A DNA stretch of 64,000 nt, from contig JAFQOH010000021.1 of assembly GCA_017403345.1 (NCBI GenBank), positions 1-64,000 of the forward strand, written 5' to 3'. Source of the DNA: RGIG3701 sp017403345. Lineage in GTDB: Bacteria; Planctomycetota; Planctomycetia; Pirellulales; Thermoguttaceae. Shown in pieces: positions 1 through 9,671 of this stretch. Under the pieces are notes generated by a model, which worked only from the letters and a program-made list of their open reading frames with translations, had not been told where the DNA came from and ran no database searches. Position 1 is the stretch's first letter. The number at the start of each line of letters is the position of its first letter. Position numbers and translations under genes: made by a program.

Positions 1-2844
1 CAGTGCCCACGTTGCGGGTTCCGGAACGGCATCCGACGCGCCGACAAGGGCCTGCACCGTGTTGCCGACGACCGCGAGATGCCAGTTTTCCGCGCTGGAT
101 TCCGACAGAATACTCGTCCAGAATGCCGCGTCAGCGTACTCGCCAAGTCCGCCTTCCGCCTCGATCAGCGTGTAGGTTTTGGATGGATCCGCATCAGTGA
201 AAAGCAGCTCGAGGATCGCGTCATCCGCAATATCCAGCGTACTGCCGTTTCCAAGGACAAGCAGATCGGAGGTCTCTTCTCCAATTTCAAACACAAGCTG
301 CGCACCGTCGGCTGCCGAGAACGCACCGTTGACCGTCAGCGTCCCGATCCCGTCACCCGGCGAGAAAACCGCTCCGTCCGCAATGGCAAGATCACTGGTC
401 AGCGTCCCGCTGAAATCGAGACGGCCTTCGGCAGCCTGGATCGGAGTCTGGTGCGTGTTTTCACCCGAAATGACCATCGTGCCGGCTCCCTTTTTCACAA
501 GCGGTTTCGTAGACTCATTGGTCCGCAGGAGCGATTTTTCAACGACCAGTTTCGCATTTTCTTCGACCGTAACGTTGAAGTCCGTCGTGTTTCGCAGGTT
601 CAGCGGAGCACGAACATAAGAGACCGTCGGAGCATCTGCCGTCGCACCTTCCGCCGCGAGAACGTTGAATACCGTGTTATTCTTGAAGATGCCGAGTGCA
701 TTTCTTGCCTCATTACCGTTCGAAAGGATCACACCGCCTTTCAGGTTGACGGTCTTATTCTGGAACGTTTCGTTATATCCATCGAGGAAAAGCGTACCGC
801 CGAAGAGATTAAACGTCCCCGCTCCGCTGCCGTATCCGATAGAATCCTGCGCCTTACAGACCAGCGTCGCGCCCTCGTTGACCGTCACAGCACTGGCAAA
901 ACGGTTTCCGTCATTGAGCTTATTGGACAAAACGACTTCACCTTCCTGAATGACCATTCCGCCAGTGAAAGTGTGCGCCGTTGAAAGTACGAGCGTACCG
1001 GCACCGAGCTTGGTGACGGCGGCATTCCCGCTGTTCGTGGAGATCACGCCGGTCAGGTTCAATTGGGAGTTGGCGTCCGTAGTAATATCGAACGAACCGT
1101 CCGTGCGAAGCCGTGTTGCGGCCGAGATCGTGGAAACGGTCGGAGCCTCTGCCGTCGCACCGTCAAGAGCGTGCGAGAAGTACTTCACGCCAGTGTTCAA
1201 AATATCGTAAGATCCATTGCCGGACGCGGCAGCAGTACCTCCATACATATGGATCTCGGTATTGTTGAGCGTTTCGTTTCCGACCGTGCTGTCCATCAGG
1301 CCGTAAATATGCAGTTTGGTATTTACGTCACTGTATCCGAGTGAATCGTGTGTAGCGCAGATCAGGCTCGCGCCTTCCGCGACCGTCACTTCACCGTTGA
1401 ACCGCTTACCGTTACCAAATCCGCCGGTGATCTGAAGCGTTCCTTCCTGAACCTCCGTATGTCCGCTGATCCACGCGCTGGTCGTAAGCGTTCCCGCACC
1501 GGTTTTGACGGTTTTATTGGTTCCAGTATTGGTCACATTTCCAGTCAGACTGAGTGTGCCGTCCTGCACGTTGATCGTCAGCGTGGAAGTGTTTTTCATT
1601 GCCGAAGCGATCGAAGACGTCCCCGTCGAGGTGATCACGCCATTCCGATTATTGAAATCCAGACCGTCGCCGGCACTGCCGTGAGTTTCGACCACACCGC
1701 TGTGAAGCTCGAGAGATCTCATGTGCAGATATTCATACGGTTTCAGCGTTCCGCCGTTGATAATGACATGCGGCATATTGTCCGCAGTACCGCCGGCAAA
1801 AACGTTGTGTGACTGAGCCTCAACTCTCGCGCCGGCATTGATGACCAGATCGCCAGTCCCGACGGAGCTTTTTGACCTGTTGGGTCCCTGCAGATAAAGC
1901 GTCCCGCCAGAAACGACCGTTCCGCCGGTATAGGTGTTTCCAGCATCCCCCGCAATGAGCGTCAGCGAGCCGGAACCGATCTTTTCCAGCGACATGCTTC
2001 CTTCCAGAACACCGCGGTATTCCGACGTGGTGTCGTTCGCACCAACGATGAGTTTCCCGCCGTCGGCACTACTGGTCACGACACTCCACGTATCGGTCGA
2101 AACCAGTCCGTTGACCGTCTCGGTGTGTCCGTTCAAGTCCAGCTTCGAACGGAGACGAGTGTCTTCCCACGACATGAGGACCAGATTGCCTTTGCCCGCA
2201 CCGTCCGGGACCTGTTCGTTTGCCTGAAGAATGACCGTGCCGCCGTAATTGGGGTTCCCGCTGTTTGCATACATGCCGGTTCCGCCGATCTGGGTGTTTC
2301 CGGCATAATCATTCCTGTTTGCGGTCTGATTGTTCAGATACACATTGGTACGCGCACCAGGTGCAGTGATGAAGGCGCCGGAACCAGTGATCTGTCCATT
2401 AAAATAAAGGGAACCATGTGTCCCGTTCCAGTCGTGCGACCCGATCGTCGTATCCCCGGCCAGCGTCACCATCCCGTTGAGATTCACGACCGTACCGGAT
2501 CCCTGCATACGGATCTTGCCGGTATTTTCACCATTCTGCCCCATTCCGCTGATCACAATATTGCAGTTGACATCTGCGGAAGATATGAAATAAAGCTGCG
2601 CCGCGTTTGCCGTGACGTTGAGTGTATCTGCAGAGGTCAGGTCGCAGTAGGTCTTGCCTGCCGGCAAACCGTTGATCCCAGCCTCCGTTGGAAATGTTCT
2701 GGCGGTCAGGGTGTATGTTTCCGCAAACGCCGGATCCGTCATGGGAGACGCAGAGGCAAGCGCGAGAAGCAGACCGGCAGAAATACATCTGCCCGCGGAA
2801 ATGCTGGATGGAATGAGGTTCACGCTGTTCTGGCGGCTGCGCAT
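1..2844 (-). CDS. PEP-CTERM autotransporter-repeat surface protein (3' end cut by window)
   Basis: Large exported protein of at least 948 residues; the frame is open through position 1, so the C-terminus is outside the window. I chose the ATG at 2842-2844, which has AGGAG eight bases upstream and starts a signal peptide ending near the residues DPAFAE. The body is Gly/Asn/Thr-rich beta-repeat sequence of the kind in passenger-associated transport repeats (GTLTL.G.NTYTG type). The last codons visible read VPEPATWAL, the start of a PEP-CTERM sorting signal, so the protein is probably processed by an exosortase-type system and placed at the cell surface. It is a close paralogue of the protein at 5944-8853: the N-terminus, a near-identical stretch around 2035-2190, and the C-terminal region all match. 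Function is unknown; a structural surface or adhesive role is inference. Confidence 0.85.
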   Translation of the reverse strand, partial: MRSRQNSVNLIPSSISAGRCISAGLLLALASASPMTDPAFAETYTLTARTFPTEAGINGLPAGKTYCDLTSADTLNVTANAAQLYFISSADVNCNIVISGMGQNGENTGKIRMQGSGTVVNLNGMVTLAGDTTIGSHDWNGTHGSLYFNGQITGSGAFITAPGARTNVYLNNQTANRNDYAGNTQIGGTGMYANSGNPNYGGTVILQANEQVPDGAGKGNLVLMSWEDTRLRSKLDLNGHTETVNGLVSTDTWSVVTSSADGGKLIVGANDTTSEYRGVLEGSMSLEKIGSGSLTLIAGDAGNTYTGGTVVSGGTLYLQGPNRSKSSVGTGDLVINAGARVEAQSHNVFAGGTADNMPHVIINGGTLKPYEYLHMRSLELHSGVVETHGSAGDGLDFNNRNGVITSTGTSSIASAMKNTSTLTINVQDGTLSLTGNVTNTGTNKTVKTGAGTLTTSAWISGHTEVQEGTLQITGGFGNGKRFNGEVTVAEGASLICATHDSLGYSDVNTKLHIYGLMDSTVGNETLNNTEIHMYGGTAAASGNGSYDILNTGVKYFSHALDGATAEAPTVSTISAATRLRTDGSFDITTDANSQLNLTGVISTNSGNAAVTKLGAGTLVLSTAHTFTGGMVIQEGEVVLSNKLNDGNRFASAVTVNEGATLVCKAQDSIGYGSGAGTFNLFGGTLFLDGYNETFQNKTVNLKGGVILSNGNEARNALGIFKNNTVFNVLAAEGATADAPTVSYVRAPLNLRNTTDFNVTVEENAKLVVEKSLLRTNESTKPLVKKGAGTMVISGENTHQTPIQAAEGRLDFSGTLTSDLAIADGAVFSPGDGIGTLTVNGAFSAADGAQLVFEIGEETSDLLVLGNGSTLDIADDAILELLFTDADPSKTYTLIEAEGGLGEYADAAFWTSILSESSAENWHLAVVGNTVQALVGASDAVPEPATWAL

Positions 2845-2938
2845 AAATCAACTCCTTGCTCGATGAAACAACAAAAATGGCATTTGTGAACGGTCGTTTT
2901 GCATTGAGATCTCAACACAAAATAAAAACATATTCTAG

Positions 2939-2944
2939 ATTATA
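2939..2944 (-). promoter_or_regulatory. -10 element for the first PEP-CTERM gene
   Basis: TATAAT on the minus strand, preceded by GTG, about 95 bases before the start codon. The same GTGTATAAT and similar AT-rich flanks lie at the same distance before the paralogue at 8853, which supports it as a shared promoter. No good -35 box is visible. Confidence 0.5.
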
Positions 2945-3051
2945 CACCAACATGACGGCTTTTCATAAAAAAATTTGAAATTTTTTAAATTTCTTCCAAA
3001 TCATCATGCAGAATGTATCATTTGGGACTGTTGAAACGAAAATAACACAAT

Positions 3052-3088
3052 AAAACACGGCATTCAAAAAACCAAATACCGTGTTTTT
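3052..3088. terminator. Bidirectional hairpin terminator in the 2845-3461 spacer
   Basis: A 13-bp inverted repeat (AAAACACGGCATT with AATACCGTGTTTT, one mismatch) around a 10-base loop, with A- and T-runs on the outside of the stem. It sits in a 617-base spacer that otherwise holds only promoter-like sequence for the gene at 2844 and a doubtful small ORF remnant. Confidence 0.5.
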
Positions 3089-3095
3089 CGTGTGA

Positions 3096-3224
3096 TCATG
3101 GATCAGACGCGCTTTGGGAGAAACGGATGCCGGTTCCTGTGCCTGAGTATCGGAATTCCGAAATATCGAAAGCATCAGCACGCACAACACACAGGCAAAA
3201 TAATGAACGTACGTTGGTTTTCAT
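3096..3224 (-). pseudogene. Possible remnant of a small exported protein
   Basis: A short frame begins MKTNVRSLFC at 3224, but its plausible exported continuation (hydrophobic stretch followed by DTQAQEPASVSP) lies in the next frame. This suggests a frameshifted small signal-peptide protein, followed at once by the hairpin at 3052-3088. No Shine-Dalgarno is seen and no family is recognised; it may be chance. Confidence 0.2.
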
Positions 3225-3369
3225 GAGCGTAAGCATACGAAAATGGGGGGGATAATATAGAGAAATCAATGTGCCTTGCCGCTTGCAAAACACTGCCGAT
3301 CGATTTCCTGACGCTCTGATTATAGCAGATTTTGGTCTTCTTGAAATGGGGGGTGTATTTTTTTAATTA

Positions 3370-3411
3370 AAATTCTACGCGGGGACGAAATATTGCCTTC
3401 ATCCCCGCGTA
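3370..3411 (-). terminator. Rho-independent terminator after the rhamnosidase gene
   Basis: A 14-bp stem (TACGCGGGGACGAA at 3376-3389 with TTCATCCCCGCGTA at 3398-3411, one G-U type mismatch) followed on the minus strand by a T-rich run. It lies 50 bases past the stop of the gene ending at 3462. Confidence 0.7.
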
Positions 3412-3461
3412 TCGTTTATGCGAATTTGCCGATGTGCGCGAAAGTCTGCGTTCAGACCGCA

Positions 3462-5864
3462 TCATTTACGCGCAGTAAACTGGGATCGGACTTCATATTT
3501 TCCAGAGCTGAGCCGATAGACGCGGCAGCCGGGGCGATAGTCTGATTCGCGGGATACTCCATCGGAGAACGTGACGCCGGAGCGTTCGTCATCGACGGGT
3601 ACCTGAACGATCGCTGTCGTATCCTCCGGGACGGTAAAGGTCCAGAAAAACGTGCCGTTGCCGCACTTCCACCGGCTTTCGATCCGTCCGTTCGGAGAAT
3701 CGTACCAGCCGTCGGCGTCGGAGATCTGCGTGCACGGCTTCGGTGTGAGAAGAAACTCCTGGAATCCGCAGGAATCTTCCGTTTGCCGGATCCCCAAAAG
3801 TCCGGCGGTGAACCATTCCTGCGCGTGCCCGAACATACAGTGATTCATGGAACTTCCCGGCCGGTTCCACGCTTCCGAGAGCGTCTTCATGCCGAAATTT
3901 TCAAGCATGTTGACGTAACCGGGCGAGGTCCGGCGCATGATGATCCTGGCGATGACGTCATTCCGGTCTTCCTCCATCAGGGTGCGGAGAAGGTAAACGA
4001 AAGCAACTTCACCTGTCGTGGGACGGTACTCCATTCGTTCGATCGATTCGAGGAACTTCTGCATGACACGGGGGCGCTGCTCTTCCGGAATCAGATGAAA
4101 TGCCAGCGCAAAAGCGTATCCTGCCTGAGAATCCTGAGCGATGATGCCCGTTTCCGGATCATAGTACGCCTTTCGGAATGCGTCAGACGCTTCCTTCGCC
4201 AGCGTATCATAGTATTCCGCCCGCTCCGGTTTGTCGAGCAGGAGCGAAATCCGGCTCATCAGCTGTGCGTTGTTGGCCAGGAACGCCGTCGCGGGCAGTT
4301 CTCTCGGCGTAAGGTGCGAGTAGCCGGGGTGCCCCTTTGCTTCGGACCAATCGTACCAGTCGCCCAAACCGGCTTTGGCCAGCCCCTGTTCGTTTCGCGT
4401 GGACACAAAATACGCCATGTACTTTTCCATCGTTTCGTACTGACGCGCGAGAATCTCCGTATCTCCGTAGAATCGGTACAGAAGCCACGGTATCTGAACG
4501 GTGGAGGACGACCACTCCGGCGACTCAAAGAACCCGCCCTGGAAACGAACGTACTCTGGTACGATATCCGGTACCATCCCGTTCGGGAGCTGCGCCTCGG
4601 AAATGTCCATGCAGACCTTGCGGTAAAGCTGATGGATATTGAACCGGTACATGATTGACGGTCCCATCAGGTGCGCGACCTCCAGCCAGCCGAGTTTTTC
4701 CCGGTGCGGGCAATCCGTCAGAACATGCTGCAGGTTACTGCGGACCGAGCGGGCGATCATGGCCTCAATGTCGTTCAGCCACGGCGCGGAAGAACTGAAT
4801 TCGCCGGCTTTTACAGAGGAGGACGTCGTAAATTCCGCTTCGACGCAGGCAAGGACCGGCATCTGCTCGTCCGGGGTATTTTGAGCGTCCAGTGAGGCTC
4901 CGGAAACGTAAAGGTACTGGAACCCCCAATACGTAAAATGCGGGACAAAAACGATCGGCGCACACTTGGTGTCGAAGTCCTTCGGGAAGGTGATCGAATA
5001 GGAATGTCCCCTCCAGGGATTATTTTTCGTTTCTGCCAGCGTGACCGTCACCGTCGTTCCCGGCTTTCCCAGAAACGTCAAACGGGGACGCCCGGAAAAA
5101 TTGTATCCGAAATCCGCTTCGATCCTGCCGTCCGGAAGAGTCTGGACCTTTTCCGGCTTCAGGACTTCCGCAACGAAAATATCCGGGTGTTCCTGCGGTT
5201 TCAGCTGTCCCGCAGGCGGTGCGGCCGAAAGGGATGCCGCGGTCCAGCTTTCATCGTTAAACTCTGTGGAATTCCAGTCTGTCAGATCCTTTGAAAGAAC
5301 CCAGTCTTCCCCGCCGTAGACGCAGGAAAACGTGATCGGACCTGCCGCCGTCTTCCACGATGGATCCGAAACGAGGATCTGCCGGCTGCCGTCCTTGAAC
5401 GTGATGTCAAGCCGCCCGATCCACTGCGGCTGACCAAAAGAGCCGGTAAACTTTACGTATCGTCCGCCTTTTACGTTGAAAAAGCCGTTCCCGAGCCAGA
5501 CTCCCAGAACGTTCGTACCGGAACGCAGCTGTTTTTTTACGTCCCACTGATTGAAGAGGCACGTTTTGCGGTAATTCGTCCAGCCGGGAGACATCGGCGC
5601 GCTGACAGTCTGGCCGTTGATGTCCAGCTGGTAGAATCCAAGACCGCAGATCGACGCAGTTGCGGAATCTATGTTTTCTGCCGGCTGCGTCAGCTCAAAA
5701 ACCTTACGAAAGACCGGAAGTTCCTGGGAACTGCCGCCGATGATCCAATCGGCTCCGGATAGTGCCGGGGGAATCGCAGTTTGCGGTTCATTTGCCAATG
5801 ATCTCATGCTGAATATGCCGGCCAAAATCGCTAAAAGAAAAAGACAGATCGTTTTTTTATGCAT
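3462..5864 (-). CDS. GH78-type alpha-L-rhamnosidase, exported
   Basis: An 800-residue protein with a Sec signal peptide (MHKKTICLFLLAILAGIFSM, cleavage probably after SLA). It should hydrolyse terminal alpha-L-rhamnose from plant or bacterial glycans, outside the cytoplasm. The N-terminal third is beta-rich and carries the family-typical GLGFYQLDINGQ and MSPGWTNYRKT stretches. The (alpha/alpha)6 catalytic region starts near residue 360 and has the GH78 signature DCPHREKLGW near residue 383, followed by WSEAKG and the late AWNRPGSSMNH stretch. Length is normal for the family. It lies between two paralogous PEP-CTERM genes, with terminators on both sides, so it is probably transcribed alone. 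Exact substrate and linkage cannot be told from sequence. Confidence 0.9.
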   Translation of the reverse strand: MHKKTICLFLLAILAGIFSMRSLANEPQTAIPPALSGADWIIGGSSQELPVFRKVFELTQPAENIDSATASICGLGFYQLDINGQTVSAPMSPGWTNYRKTCLFNQWDVKKQLRSGTNVLGVWLGNGFFNVKGGRYVKFTGSFGQPQWIGRLDITFKDGSRQILVSDPSWKTAAGPITFSCVYGGEDWVLSKDLTDWNSTEFNDESWTAASLSAAPPAGQLKPQEHPDIFVAEVLKPEKVQTLPDGRIEADFGYNFSGRPRLTFLGKPGTTVTVTLAETKNNPWRGHSYSITFPKDFDTKCAPIVFVPHFTYWGFQYLYVSGASLDAQNTPDEQMPVLACVEAEFTTSSSVKAGEFSSSAPWLNDIEAMIARSVRSNLQHVLTDCPHREKLGWLEVAHLMGPSIMYRFNIHQLYRKVCMDISEAQLPNGMVPDIVPEYVRFQGGFFESPEWSSSTVQIPWLLYRFYGDTEILARQYETMEKYMAYFVSTRNEQGLAKAGLGDWYDWSEAKGHPGYSHLTPRELPATAFLANNAQLMSRISLLLDKPERAEYYDTLAKEASDAFRKAYYDPETGIIAQDSQAGYAFALAFHLIPEEQRPRVMQKFLESIERMEYRPTTGEVAFVYLLRTLMEEDRNDVIARIIMRRTSPGYVNMLENFGMKTLSEAWNRPGSSMNHCMFGHAQEWFTAGLLGIRQTEDSCGFQEFLLTPKPCTQISDADGWYDSPNGRIESRWKCGNGTFFWTFTVPEDTTAIVQVPVDDERSGVTFSDGVSRESDYRPGCRVYRLSSGKYEVRSQFTARK

Positions 5865-5886
5865 GGGATTACCTGGTGAATTACAG

Positions 5887-5928
5887 GAAAAAAATACAGG
5901 GATGAAATATTGAATTTCGTCCCTGTAT
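5887..5928 (-). terminator. Rho-independent terminator after the second PEP-CTERM gene
   Basis: A 15-bp stem (5894-5908 with 5914-5928, one G-U pair) closed by a 5-base loop and followed on the minus strand by seven T. It sits between the PEP-CTERM gene ending at 5944 and the rhamnosidase start at 5864. Confidence 0.8.
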
Positions 5929-5943
5929 GCGGTTTGAATGTTT

Positions 5944-8853
5944 CTATTTCTTTCGGCAGTAAAGCAGGCCGAATGTGCCGAGGATCAGGAGGACCCATGT
6001 TGTGGGTTCCGGAACGGAATCAGACGTACCGGCGAGTAGCTGTACCGCATTGCCTGCGATCTCAAGATGCCAGTTTGCATCATCGGCAATCGTCAAGATA
6101 CTCGTCCAGAAGGCCTCGTCGGCATACTCGCCAAGTCCGCCTTCCGCCTCGATCAGCGTGTAAACGTTATTGGGATCTGCGTCGTTGAAGAGAAGCTCAA
6201 GGACGGCATCTTCCGAAATATCCAATGCCCCCTCACTCCCAATGACAAGCCGGTCGGAAGCATCTTCACTAATTTCAAATACAAGGTGCGCACCATCGGC
6301 AACCGTAAAATCACCGTTGACAGCCAGCGTCCCGATCCCGTCGCCCGGCGAGAAGGATGCACCGTCCGCGATGGCGAGATCGCCTGACAGAGTACCGGCG
6401 ACATTCGCACGTCCTGCCGAAATGTTCAGGCTGGATGCCTCGAAACCGTTCGCGGTGTTGAACGTCAGCGTGCCTGTACCCGTTTTGGCAGCCTGGCCCG
6501 TTCCCGTGACTTTGCCGGAGAATGTTTTTTCCGCCCCTTCGGTGACGTTCAGCTCCAGCCTTCCATTGGCTTCGAGCGCGATCGGAGCCTTCACCGCGAG
6601 CGCACTGTCGGAGAGTCTCAAAACACCTTCACTGACCGTGACCTGACCGGTGAACGTGTTTGCTGCGGTGAGTTCAAGCATACCGTTCCCTGTCTTTTTG
6701 ACCGCAGTCGGGCGGGTCTCCTTCGTGTTCGTATTGATCGTCGGATCGGCAACTATGCCCGAAATGATCAGGTCAGGCAAATCGTCAGATACGCTGGCAT
6801 TCGCGCTGGTAATATCCTGAATATTCAACGTCGAAGTCCCGTTCGCAATATTGCCCGTAATGTCGCCGAAACCGATCACCGCATTGGGACTGTTCGGCGC
6901 AGACGTGAACCGGACCGGCGCAGCTGCAGAACCGTCATCGTTTCTCAATACGTTTACATTATGCAGCTTGAACGCCTTCCAGACCGCGTTTCCGTCGACC
7001 GCGTGAAGCTCCGCACCGTCTTTGAACGTCGTGTTCTGAAGGTAATTGTACACCGCGCCCGCGTTGGAGATCTTTCCACCGTCCACAACGAACTGGACTG
7101 CATTGTTCGAGTGCGCGTTGGCGAAAACGTCCTGCGCACCAATACTCAGCTCGGCTCCATCATTGACGAAAACGCTCTTTCCATTCTGAACAGCACCTAG
7201 AGAGGAATTCGTACTTGCGATGACTTTCCCTGCGTTAATGGTCACGTTTCCTCTGAAATTGCTGTTGGTCGCGGTAAGGACCATCGTTCCGGCACCGTCC
7301 TTGATGATTCCGTGATTGTTCCAAAGCCGCGCGGATACGATCAGGTCATTCCCGTCGGCAGCCGTTCCTTTCGCGACGTCAAATGTAATGTTCTGCCCGT
7401 GAAGATTGAATCCGTTCGTTCCGCTAATGTAGTTCGCCGCACCGCCTGTCGTGATGAATTTCGTTGTGGAATTGTTGACGAAGTTCAGCCCGGATTCCGA
7501 CGAATTGCCCGTATTGAACGTTCCGCCGCCGCTTGCGCCGAATGTGATGTTTGTCTGGTTCGAGAGCCAGATCTGGTCGGCACTGCCCGTGTGAGCAAAT
7601 TTAAGGGAACCCGCATTGTCGATCAGGATGTCCGAGCCGGAATAATTTGCCGTGCTGTTTGTGAAATTGTTGAGTGTCAGGTTCGCACCGTCAACGACCA
7701 GTTTCCCGGCATTCCCGTCCATCTGAAAATTCGCCAGCGGGATCGTAAACGGGCCGTCACCGGAGACTTTGAGTGAACCGGAACCAGAGATATTCCCGCC
7801 ATTCCACGTATTTTCCTCGGCAGGAGCCGTAATTTCAAACACAGCACCGGACGCAATGCTCACAGCACCGCTCCCTGCCGCAGAAAGATCCGCCAGCTTG
7901 AGCGTCCCGGCAGTGACCGTCGTTGCGCCGGTGTAGGTATTGGTCCCGGAAAGCGTCAGCGTACCGCTTCCGATTTTCTCGAGCGCCATGCTCCCCTGAA
8001 GCATTCCCTTGAATTCAGACGTCGCGTTATTCGCGCCCGCGATGAGTTTTCCGCCGTCGGCACTGCTGGTCACGACACTCCACGTGTCGGCCGAAACCAG
8101 TCCGTTGACCGTCTCGGTGTGTCCGTTCAAGTCCAGCTTCGAACGGAGACGAGTATCTTCCCACGACATGAGGACCAGGTTCCCCACGGCAGACGCGCCT
8201 GCGGTGACGGTATCCGGGATCTGTTCATCCGCCAAGAGATAAACGGAACCGCCGTAATTCGTGACGCCGCTGTTGTTGTACATGCCGGAGTTGCCGATCT
8301 GCGTGTTTCCGGTATAGTTGTTTTTGTTCGCGCCGGTATTGTTCAGGTAGACGGAAGATGCGCTGCTCGGAGCGATGAGCAAAGCCCCCGTGCCGGTGAT
8401 CTGGTTGTTGAAATACAGTTTTCCCTGACTGCTCTGCCATACGTGAGATCCGACCGCCGTGTCGCCTGCCAACGTGACCATCCCGTTGAGATTCACGACG
8501 GTTGAAGAATTCTGCAAGCGGAATTTGCCCGTCTTCTCACTGCCGCAAGCGTTTCCGCTAATGATAATATTGCAGTTCATATCTGCGGAAGAATCAAAAT
8601 ACAGCTGGGCATTGCCTCCCGTAACATTCAGCGTATCTCCTGCCGTCAGATCGGCAAGTTTCTTGCCTGCCGGCAAACCGTTGATCCCAGCCTCCGTAGG
8701 TTTCACACGGTTCGTCAGGGTATAGTTTTCCGCAAACGCCGGATCCGTCATGGGAAACGCCGACGCAAACGCAAGAAGCAGACCGGCGGAAACGTGCCCG
8801 CACGCCAATTTGCGGAAAGGAAGGAGGTTTTTACGGTTTGGGTGATCGGACAT
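5944..8853 (-). CDS. PEP-CTERM autotransporter-repeat surface protein (complete paralogue)
   Basis: A 969-residue exported protein. I use the ATG at 8851-8853 (MSDHPNRKNLLPF), which has GGAG eight bases upstream, instead of an in-frame ATG 23 codons earlier that lacks a good site. The signal peptide ends near DPAFAE. The body is repeat-rich; one passenger-associated transport repeat is clear (GTLTLSGTNTYTGATTV followed by GTLKLADLSAAG, near residue 300). The C-terminus is a textbook PEP-CTERM anchor: VPEPTTWVLLILGTFGLLYC, then RKK. It is expected to be sorted by an exosortase, though none is encoded in this window. The paralogue at 1-2844 shares the leader, promoter region and long internal blocks. 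Role unknown; surface-layer or adhesive function is inference. Confidence 0.88.
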   Translation of the reverse strand: MSDHPNRKNLLPFRKLACGHVSAGLLLAFASAFPMTDPAFAENYTLTNRVKPTEAGINGLPAGKKLADLTAGDTLNVTGGNAQLYFDSSADMNCNIIISGNACGSEKTGKFRLQNSSTVVNLNGMVTLAGDTAVGSHVWQSSQGKLYFNNQITGTGALLIAPSSASSVYLNNTGANKNNYTGNTQIGNSGMYNNSGVTNYGGSVYLLADEQIPDTVTAGASAVGNLVLMSWEDTRLRSKLDLNGHTETVNGLVSADTWSVVTSSADGGKLIAGANNATSEFKGMLQGSMALEKIGSGTLTLSGTNTYTGATTVTAGTLKLADLSAAGSGAVSIASGAVFEITAPAEENTWNGGNISGSGSLKVSGDGPFTIPLANFQMDGNAGKLVVDGANLTLNNFTNSTANYSGSDILIDNAGSLKFAHTGSADQIWLSNQTNITFGASGGGTFNTGNSSESGLNFVNNSTTKFITTGGAANYISGTNGFNLHGQNITFDVAKGTAADGNDLIVSARLWNNHGIIKDGAGTMVLTATNSNFRGNVTINAGKVIASTNSSLGAVQNGKSVFVNDGAELSIGAQDVFANAHSNNAVQFVVDGGKISNAGAVYNYLQNTTFKDGAELHAVDGNAVWKAFKLHNVNVLRNDDGSAAAPVRFTSAPNSPNAVIGFGDITGNIANGTSTLNIQDITSANASVSDDLPDLIISGIVADPTINTNTKETRPTAVKKTGNGMLELTAANTFTGQVTVSEGVLRLSDSALAVKAPIALEANGRLELNVTEGAEKTFSGKVTGTGQAAKTGTGTLTFNTANGFEASSLNISAGRANVAGTLSGDLAIADGASFSPGDGIGTLAVNGDFTVADGAHLVFEISEDASDRLVIGSEGALDISEDAVLELLFNDADPNNVYTLIEAEGGLGEYADEAFWTSILTIADDANWHLEIAGNAVQLLAGTSDSVPEPTTWVLLILGTFGLLYCRKK

Positions 8854-8941
8854 GATTTGACTCCGTACTTGATAAAGCAGGATGAGGTATTCGTGAATGA
8901 TTTTGTATTGAAACTCCAACACAAATAAAAATATACTTTAT

Positions 8942-8947
8942 ATTATA
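8942..8947 (-). promoter_or_regulatory. -10 element for the second PEP-CTERM gene
   Basis: TATAAT on the minus strand about 90 bases before the start at 8853, preceded by GTG exactly as at the paralogous promoter 2939-2944. No convincing -35 is visible. Confidence 0.5.
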
Positions 8948-8999
8948 CACGAGCTCCACGTTTTTTCTTGAAAAATCTCTGGAATTTCCTGAATTTTTT

Positions 9000-9615
9000 T
9001 CAGAAAAGAATGCAGAATTTGCCATTTAAGATGAATGAACGGGAAGAACAGGCTGCAAATCCCGAAAAAAACGCAGAACCATTATTATTGAAGAAGACCC
9101 CGCAAAGCTCCGGCGTTCCCGGGCCGTCTTCATTTCCAACGGTACTGAGCTGAATAAAGTTATTTGAAAATCCATACGTTGTCTGGAATGACTGTATAAA
9201 CTGCGGCTATTCACGCAGAGATCGACATTGACGCACGTCTTTGTCAAACTCCGAGACAGAATGCGAAGTTTAACGTCTGTCCACTGCTGGCCATCGATCG
9301 TGGTCAATGAGCAGGCATCCGATACAGACCCGGACGATTTGCCGTCGAAAACTCCAATACCGTCATTTTTGCGAAAATGGATGCCGAACCCCAAATTTGA
9401 AATGATCTTATTCATATCGACCATCCGCGGCCCTTCATTCCCACCAAAGATGCTCTCCCTCAGCCGCTGGATGTGTCAGGGTAATTTCCGCAAGGACTGA
9501 CCTTAAAGCGGATCTCGTACAAACGGCCTTCCGCATCATTGCCGCCTGTGCCGACAGCACTTCCCCGCACGGCCTCTTGGACCTGGTAATTGTCGTAGAA
9601 AGTAGAAAAACATAT
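9000..9615 (-). pseudogene. Frame-shifted remnant of a secreted, lectin-like protein
   Basis: Protein-like sequence runs on the minus strand but jumps between frames. One frame gives YDNYQVQEAVRGSAVGTGGN and RLYEIRFKVSPCG before a stop at 9460. A second frame continues with NKIISNLGFGIHFRKNDGIG, DGQQWTDVKL and VNVDLCVN (9424 to about 9230). A third gives NNFIQLSTVGNEDGPGTPEL and GVFFNNNGSAFF to a stop at 9000. The pattern (DGQ-W-DVKL followed by a V-V-L strand) resembles a concanavalin-like/LamG fold, but that is a weak guess. At least two frameshifts and one stop are needed to join the pieces. No start with a ribosome site is visible. Confidence 0.5.
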
Positions 9616-9639
9616 TCAGGCAGAAAACAACAGAAAACA

Positions 9640-9671
9640 TAAGAAAGTTGGCGCGAACAGAATTTCGCGCC
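9640..9671 (-). terminator. Hairpin after the DUF6807 gene
   Basis: An 8-bp GC-rich stem (GGCGCGAA at 9650-9657 with TTCGCGCC at 9664-9671) followed on the minus strand by a T-rich stretch. It lies about 80 bases past the stop at 9749 and would end the four-gene sugar operon. Confidence 0.5.

Noticed and set aside
79..984. Long open frame on the plus strand opposite the first PEP-CTERM gene
   Set aside because: It is an antisense shadow: the minus-strand frame carries the signal peptide, beta-repeats and PEP-CTERM motif, whereas this frame is Arg-rich and has no domain or ribosome site.
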